A program made the translations under genes and the position numbers. Below, one piece after another: positions 39,391-48,300 of a stretch of DNA of 52,408 nt. The notes under the pieces are model-generated. The model worked only from the letters and a program-made list of their open reading frames with translations, searched no databases and was not told the DNA's origin. Where the stretch lies: positions 1-52,408 of the IMG/VR virus record IMGVR_UViG_3300034101_004850; one strand, given 5' to 3'. The stretch is from a virus. How positions within the stretch are numbered: the stretch's first letter is position 1; each line of letters begins with the position of its first letter.

Positions 39391-42300
39391 CCTCTTCCCA
39401 CCATTCTATTTACTCCAGCTGTCATTTCTTTAATTCTCATTTCATTACGTATCTCTAGAGCAACATCTTGTGCTGTTACATTAGTTCCATTTAATTCTAC
39501 ACTAATATTATACACTGAACCCGATACAGCCGACGATGCATTTGGATTAAATGGATTCATATTAGCTGGAATAACAGCCTCATCTTTATGAAGCATTGCT
39601 AACATATTAGCTGGAACCATATTGATTCCATTTTCAAATTGAGGAACTCCTAATCTAGAAAATGCATCAGCTAAAGAATTAGTAAGATTTAGTCTTGTGT
39701 TACTTAAGTATCCGCCAGCTGCATCTGATGTTGATAATATTTCTGTTTTATCCCAAATATTTGTTGGGAGTGTGCTAGTGCGTGGTTGATAAGGAACTGA
39801 ACTTGGAGTTGATGGATTCTTCATTAAACGAAGTAAATCAATCTCATCCTCCCATTCATAATTGGCGGAAGGCCCAAATGGGTAGTCATTGTATGTTCTA
39901 TTAACATTAGCTCTCCACGCTGCAATAGCTTTTTGTCTTTTCGCTTCTTCAAGAATAGCACTTTGGAGAGGACCAGACGGCATTTGTCTAACTTGATCAG
40001 ATACGGATGGAGGTGGAGTATACGGAACAAGATCTGTCTTCTTTTGTTGTAAGGCTGACATAACTAAATTTTTAATTGAAGTGTTACCTGACATTACGTC
40101 CATATCTGGCATCAATCCGCCAACCCGAGAAGAATACCCCATTCCCATTTCTGTTCTATTTTTAGAGTGAACTAATCTTGTCATTGAGGCAGCTTTTTCA
40201 TTCATGAACCTAGCAAGGCCCTGGCCTCTATATCTGCTATCTACGTGAATGCTTTGAATTCTTCCAGTTATACTGTCCCAGGATAACATTCCAGCTGGAT
40301 ATCCATCCGCATCTAAAATCTTTAGAGTGTGGTACCCTCCTAAAAACTCTTGGCTATGCAATGGATTTTGAGATATAGATTTAATTCCCAACTCTATACT
40401 TCTCTCGTCAGGTAATGCAGAAGAGCTAGAAGGCATAAAATCATATGTAAGATCTGTATTAGGAACAGGGCCCTGATGACGAGAAAGATAATCCATTTCT
40501 TCCTTAAGCTTACTTATTGGAGTTACATTAAGTTTTGCAACTGGAGTAAATCCTCCACGCTTTGCTTGAGATATTGATTCAGAAAGAGCTTTTTCTAATG
40601 GTGATAGGCTATGTTTTCCTAAAATAGTTTTCTTTAATGATGTTATTATTTGGCTAACTGCAGTATTTTTTCTTAATGCTTTTGCTACTGGAGCTATAAT
40701 TTTTCCAACTGGAATTGGAGCTAAATTTAATGCAGTTGTTAAGTTATCTGAATATGAAGACTTTGTTAAACCCATTGCTTTTGCAAGAAGCATTCCTGTT
40801 GGGCTTCCGCCGCTAATTGCAACATCGTGTGCTGTTCTTGCCATTTGAGGAAGTGCAAAAAAGTCAGCTGTTTTTTTCCAGATACTCTTATCAAATAAAG
40901 ATGTAGCCCTCTTTTTATTATCTAAATTTGAAGATGTTAAGCCTAAACCATTAGATCTATTACCAAAAGATGTCATTCCTAGGTTATGAGGTGCACCTGA
41001 ATGAGTATGTCCTACTGGACCGCCAGCATGGAACATTAGTGGTCCTAAACCATAAGCACCATTACCGATTCCGCCCATAGAGGCTCCAGAGCCTGCGTAA
41101 CGGTCTGGAGATCTATCAACACCCATTCTTGGGCTAGAGTATGTCTTTGGCTGTTCTGCTAGTTGATGCCAGTAGTCAGAATGTTGTGGGTCTGTGCCAC
41201 TAAATGGAAGGCCTGGAATCTCAGTTCCGCCCCAAGGATCTTTTCCAGCATTATTAAATATTGGCTTTCCATTTTTATCAAACCCTATTGGTGAGCTCTG
41301 ATATAGTCTTTCTAATTCCCCCCAGTATCTTCCATACGGACTTCCAGTAGGCTGATTTTTAGAATTATATGCAGACTTTGGCTTTTTCCATGAAAGGATA
41401 TTAATCCATGATCCAGAATCAGTTAAAGAATTTGTAACCTTTCCGCCTTCTGCAAACTTCTTAATGTTTACTTTAGTTCCAGCAAAAATTCTTGATCCAC
41501 CCATATACTTTGAATCATTTAACTGTGGATTCATTTCTAGTAATTGCTTAACAGTAACCTTGTACTTACTTGCAATTGAAGATAGTGTGTCTCCCCTAGT
41601 TACTGTGTATCTAGAATTTTCATAATCTGACTTAGCGTCATCTGCACTATAATATTCTTCTGTGCCGTACCCATATTTAATGGCATCTACTGGTTTATAT
41701 GAAGGTCTTCCAAATCCAACAATTGGAGCGTTCTTCATATTGTATTGTCTTACTTTTGCAAGTACTCCGCCGCCGCTTCGTTGACTTCCAGAGCCAGATG
41801 TGTTTCCCTCTATAGTTGAAACTTTATTATTACTTAAAACATTTCTTACTAATCCTACGTGAGAAATTCTATTGACGCCGTCTCCTGGGAAATCCATGAA
41901 CGCCAGATCTCCACGTTTTGGATTCATTTTTGTCCACTTACCACTCTTCATAAATGACTGAGCTCCACCAGGAGTCCAAATCATACTTGCCAAATCTACT
42001 CCAGAATTTTTTGCTGCCCAATTTATAAATGCTCCGCACCATGCAATGAATCTACTTTGCAGACCGTATGCCTTTTGTGCAAAGCTGCCGAATATACTGT
42101 CGTTGCCCCGTCCCTCTTTATATCCAAGCATGGACTCTGCTTTTTTAATCATTGCATCGGCTGTGCCTAGCTTGCTTACTTTTCCACCATTTGCAAATCT
42201 TCCAGCGTTTAAATCATGAAGGAATGATGGACCAAATTCTTTTTCAGCTTTTTTAACTGAGTCTGCTTTGATTACCCATTCACCGTCAGAAAGCATTGCA

Positions 42301-45300
42301 GGAATTGAATCAGATGTTGAAGTTCCTGGACCTCTTACTCCACCGCCTGGAGCAAAGCTTTTAACTACTCCTCCGCCAGCCATCTTAACTCTAGCACCCT
42401 TTGTTTTCTTCTGATCATCCCATGAATAAACTTCTGTTCCAGAATCATTGCTTATGTATTCTTTCCCATTCCAGCTAAATCTATACCATACAACATCATT
42501 AATGCTAACCATCTTTGAAGATCCAGAAGATCTTGCATTTTTAGCAGCCTCTATTGCATTTTTTCCTCTGCCTTGCTGAACTGTATCTTTTCCAAATTCA
42601 ACAGTACCCTTTGGTGTGGGTGCCTTGTAACCTCCTAGTGCTTTCACAAGGTCATCACGAAGTTTAGATAGGGTTACTCCTCCAGTAATTAAAATTGCTA
42701 GCTTGCTTACAGCTGCAACATCTTTATCAAACTGGGAAAGAGAATCATTGTTTACTGTTCTATTTTCTGAAAGAATAGGTCTTCCCTGTGCATCAAATCC
42801 AGTTGGAGATCCAGTAGTTACTTTTTCAGGAACTTTTGGCTTTCCGTCTGAATTAAAATATCCTGGGAATGCATTTCTTATTGTTTCTGCAAGCAGGCCT
42901 GGTCCAGTCCCAGCCTTTTGCATTTCTTTTAGGAAACTAATAAGCTGTCTCTTAATATCTGCTTCTTCTTCAACTCTATCTTTACCTGAAAGAAGCTGTG
43001 CATTAACAGCTCTTGTACTAAGCTCGTTATACTTTGACTGAAATTTTTCAAGAGTGTCTTTTATATCAGCTGCTACTGCAGAGTCATCTTGATTATTTTG
43101 GAAAACAGTATTCTTTTTATCTTGTGCGTCTTGTATTGCTTGTGCATCTTTTTCTAAAGGTGCCTTTGCTTTATTGGCCGCATCTTCTATAGCCTTCTGG
43201 GCTAATTCTGATTGCCTATTTCTAGTAAGCTGATCTATATCTAGCTGAGCTCTATTTGCTGCTGCCATATCTCCACGAGCTACTGCATCTGAATATTGTA
43301 TTTGGAGTTTCTGTAGCTCTAATGCATAGTTTGAAGCATCTTGAGTTGCTCTTAAGGCTTCTAGCTTTTTATTTTTTTCTTCATCGATAAGCTTGATCTT
43401 TTTTGCAATTGCTTTTAATTCTTCCTGTGCACTTCTTTGAGAAGCTGCATTTGCTCTTTGAGCTGCTGCAGATGTTGCAGCAATTGTTTTTTGAAGTTTA
43501 GATAAAGCAGATCCAACAGTTGCATATGTGGTAGCAGAATCAGCAGCTTGTGTTAGCTGGGAAATTCCTGTTCCGATTGCTGAAGTAAATCCAGCAAGTT
43601 TTGATGCTAGAGTAGAATCTATTTTGCTTAGATCAATATTTATTCCAGCAGTAAAAAGTTTCCACTTTGCAAGTATTCCCTTTATAGTGTCTGATTCATT
43701 AATGATTCCCGCTAGCAAAGGTTGTGTTTTTTGAAGATTTAAGTATACGTCGCTACCTATTTCTTTATTCATGCCTGGGTTATTTGTTTCTGCTTTAGAC
43801 ATAACCATTTCATAAGCTTTAAACTCATCTATAACATTGCCAAGCTCATCTTTTGTTCCAATTAAAGATTTTGTTGCTGCAGAAAATACACCTATTAATC
43901 CTTCAAAACCGTTTCCTACTTCTTTATACCAATCAGCAGTTCCTGTCCCCTTACTTAGGGTGTTTACTAAGTTTCCAACAGAAAATTCTGCCGCTGCAGC
44001 TTTATCTGTTATTGCTCCAAATTCTGTATTTGCAAGCAACTTGTATGCCTGAGAAGCTTTATTGCTATTTGCTAAAGCACCGTATATTTTTTTATTTGCT
44101 TCTTCAATGCTCATTCCAGCAGCAACCATTTGTGCCTTTTGATTATTAATTAATCTTTGTGTTTCTGCTGTTGTTTCTGATCTATTCAAGGATTCGATTA
44201 CATCTTTTAATTCTTTTCCTTCTTCTTTTGCCTTCTTAAGTTCCTCTATTGATTGAGGTAGTCCAGGCATGCCAATTGAGTTTCCTTCTGCCCCCTTGGC
44301 TGCTGCGGTTGCTAATTTTTGTTTATCTATGTAGCCCTGCATAGTTTCTTTAAGATTAAAATACTTTATTCCAGCCTGCTCCGCAGCTTTAGCTGTCATA
44401 GAAAGTCCTATAGAGGCATCTTGCTGAGCATCCTTGTAATCTTTATAAAGTTTAAACGCTAAGCCTGCGGCACTGATTGCTGCTCCTATTAAGCCAAAGC
44501 CTTTAGCAAATCTTCCAATCATTGCTCCAAATCTTGCCATCTTGTTAAGACCAGTAGTTAATTCTTTTAATGCAGACCCTGCGGATTTTATCCCTGCACC
44601 CATTCTACCAAATGGAAGCATTGGAAGTATTGAAGTAGCAGCCATAACACCCATGCCAACATTCATACCTGACATTTCTTTTCCTAGGATGTTAACTTTT
44701 TCTTTGCCCATCAATGCCATGCCGCCCATTGATCCAGCCATTCCAATTCCCATTTGAGAACCCATACTCATACCATTGTATCTTCCAGGAACAGAAATTC
44801 CAGCTGCTTTGGCTTGCGCCTTAGTCATTGAAACATCTCTACCACCAGTTGACTCATTGTTTACAAGATACTCTGTTCTTCTCATGCCAATAGTTCCGAC
44901 TTTTCTGGATTGAACTCCTTCTACACCAGTATCTTTATAGCCTCCAACAAATCCTGGTCCGAATAGTCCCTGCGATGGTGCTTGTCCAGCAGGATATCTA
45001 TCTGCAGCATAAACATTTTGTTCTCTTATGATTGCGTTTTGCGCTCTTTTGGCAAAATTTAATGTTGATGTAGCAGCTGATCTTACAGCACTGCTCATAT
45101 TTGTAGCAGTATTCTTTATAGACTGAGTAATAACTCTTGCATTTATATCTATAGCTTTTGCTAGCTGCATAGAGTCTACCTTAATTGAATTTCCCATAGA
45201 TCTAAAAGCTGCTGATAAATATTGAGCTTTCATTGCTGCTGAATTTTTAAATGGGTCAAGCATGTTGTTAACCATTACTTGTCCAGGGTTATAGAAGCTT

Positions 45301-48300
45301 GTTGTTCCTGTTCTTACCGCTTCTCTACCTAAGCCGCTTGTTAAAGCCTGCTGTCCACCTATCTGATGAGATGCTGCTCTAGATCTTGCTGCCGCTGCAT
45401 CCCTTTCTCTTTGTGCACGTTGTTCTGCTTCCCAGTTAGCTCTTGCAGCAGGGTTTCCTGGTTTGCGTGATCCATCTTTTTTAGGACCGTAAGCATATCT
45501 TCCTCGTCTGATTGGACCGCCACCAACTGGTCCTCCAGCATTAAGATATTTTGGATTAGCATGCACGGCATGATATTTACTCCAATCAACCTCAATACCA
45601 TCATCCAATCTTTTGAGCATTGCTTCATAAGGTGGTCTAAGATCTACAGGTAAACCATTTATTATTTTTACTAATTGTGGACGGGCATCTTCTAATATTT
45701 TCTTCATTTTTTTGCCGTATTTTTTTGGGCTCATTTTAGAAATTATTGGGGCAGTATCACGTGCAAAATCTTTTCTTGCTCCACCCTTAACGGCAAGCAG
45801 ATTAATCATTGCCTGCTTTTCCATAGAGTTCATTTCAGCAGCTTCTGCAAGACGTGTGTTACCAGATGCTCTAGGGAATACTCCAGACTGTCCGACATCT
45901 GGATTAAAATTACCATATACGTTTGATCTAGATAAATCTTTATTGTTTAAAAGAAGAGAGTTGGCAAGCTGTCTAAGCACTGTATCTTCATCCCATGGCA
46001 CATTGGTGTTAGCAAAGCGTGGATCATAGTCTGATTCTAGTGCGAGCAGTTTGCTTTTTTTTCTTGGATCTAATGGGTTAGCAACCGTTCTAGCTCTTTG
46101 AACTGGAGATGCTATTCCAAAAAGATCTCTTGCAATTTGAGTGCCGATTGGCTCATGTGTTGCAACTACTTCATGAGGAACGCCTTTAACAAAAAGCTTT
46201 TTATTACCAACCTTATACAATCCAGATACGCCAGGTACAGGATAACTCATTCCTGTGCTTGCAGAAATCTGATGTCCATATTCAGTTACTGGTGTATCAG
46301 CAAACTTTCCTAGAGCATCTTTCGAACTCAATTCCCTTGCTTTTGCTAAAATCTTTAATTGCTTATCTGGTGCAAGTAACTTTAGTGCAGGAGCAATATT
46401 TCCATAATTTGATCTACCTCTAGAAATATGTCCGCCTGGAATCATTCCGCCAGCATTCCATGCTCCCGATACGAGCATTGGTCTTGGAGGTCTTCCAGCA
46501 AGTATCCACTTTGATCTTTTTGCTGCTGCTTCTAAAAGCATACGTAAAGAATTTTTTTGATCTTTATTTGCTCTTACTACTCTGCCAGATTCCCAGTCAG
46601 CCTTGCTTTTAATTTTGCCATCATCTTGCAATGCTGCAAATATATCATCTACGCTTGCAAACTTGTCTAGGCCTGTTTTCTTTAATGCTGTAGCAAGGTT
46701 TGCTTTTGCATCTTCTGAACTTAAATTTAAAACATCTCTTGATAAACCTATAGTTTCAAGGGTGCTCATTACATTATTTATTCCAGCAGGTAATACAGCA
46801 CCAACCCCCATATAACCACTAGTTGTATATCCAACTAAATCTTTGCGTCTAAAATGTGCTTTATCGTGCAATCCTTGAATAGATGGAGACTTATCAGATG
46901 CATTTAAAAATGTTGTTGGAGCAATTGCTGCTATAAGATCATGCACTCCAGCAAATTTTTTATTTGCTAGCATTGCTTCTCTAACGTCATTTAATTGATA
47001 ATTTAAAGCTTTACTTTGGCTTCTTGGGTATACAGTTTCTCCATCTGCATTTTTAATACCAGTTGCATCTTTAACACGTGGGACCATGCCATCTCTTTCT
47101 AGTCCCTGGACCTGCTTAATTCTTATTTTTACAAAATTATCATCAGACCCACCAGCTTGAGCTTTAGCTCTATCAAAGTTGCTTGTTGCAATATTTATAG
47201 CTTTATCAATTGGTAAATTATTGTGATAAGATAATTCAGCTGCGTCAAGCATGATCATTCTTACTCTTATATCATCTTCGTATCTTGGGTTGTTAATAAA
47301 CTTTAAATATTCTCTATACTGTCTTTTAAAACTTTCTTCTTTCATTCTAGCCTTAGCAGATTTAGACATCTCTTTACCGTATGAATTAACGCCCTTCATT
47401 ATCTGCCCGCCAAAATTGTATCCGCTATTTGCTGCATCAACTGCTGCATAAAGCTCAGGCATTCTTTGAATTTGAGGACCAAAAACTACTTCCCGTGGAG
47501 TAAGAGCTGCTGTAATATTTCCACCGTCATTTAAATATGTGCTTGGAGCCATTGCAACTAATGGGGCATTTGCTGGATCCATTGCAGCTTGCTGGTTCAA
47601 AACATATCCACCTAGTGGAACACTTCCCAATCTATCATCATAGTCTACTGAAGATGGTCCTGAAACCACTGTTTTGTTTGGACCAAATGATTCAATGTCT
47701 CCACCTATATTAAATTTAGGCATTCTTGTTGTTTGAATACTGTAAGGTGCGCCAAATGTTCTTACACCACGTAGTCTTCCAAACTCTTCCATGACGGAAG
47801 CATTTGTCTTTTTCTTATACAAATCTCTAAGTGTAAACTGTCCATTAGCATCAACAACTGGTTGATCCATCATTGGAGCTCTTGTTAAATCAATTGTTCT
47901 TCCTCGTCCAGCAGCATACATACTTACTGCTGATCCCATATCTGTTTCTATTTGTGCATTAAGTGCAAGTATTCTTGCTTTTGCTTGATCAACAGTAATT
48001 TCTGCATTTCTCATTTGCTGAACAATTAATGCAGATTGAGTTGCTGCGCTATCTGCAAATCTTTGAGTTATTGGAAGAATATCATCGAATGTATCTAGTA
48101 GTTCTCTGCTTACCGTTCCACCCATTGCAATTGTTTTCTTTAGATTTGCAATCTCCTGCTCTGTTTGCATTCCTAGGGTTGCCATCAATGCATGGAATTT
48201 AGCAGCCTCTGGTGCAACAATTCCTGTAGATATTCCCTTTACACTTGTTAGGCCTTCAACATTTGGAAGTCTGTCATGCATATAAATTTGAGGAGTTCTA

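Noticed and set aside
42703-43041. Plus-strand frame of 112 codons inside the tape measure gene
   Set aside because: Antisense shadow of the Ala/Lys-rich coiled coil, with no ribosome site.
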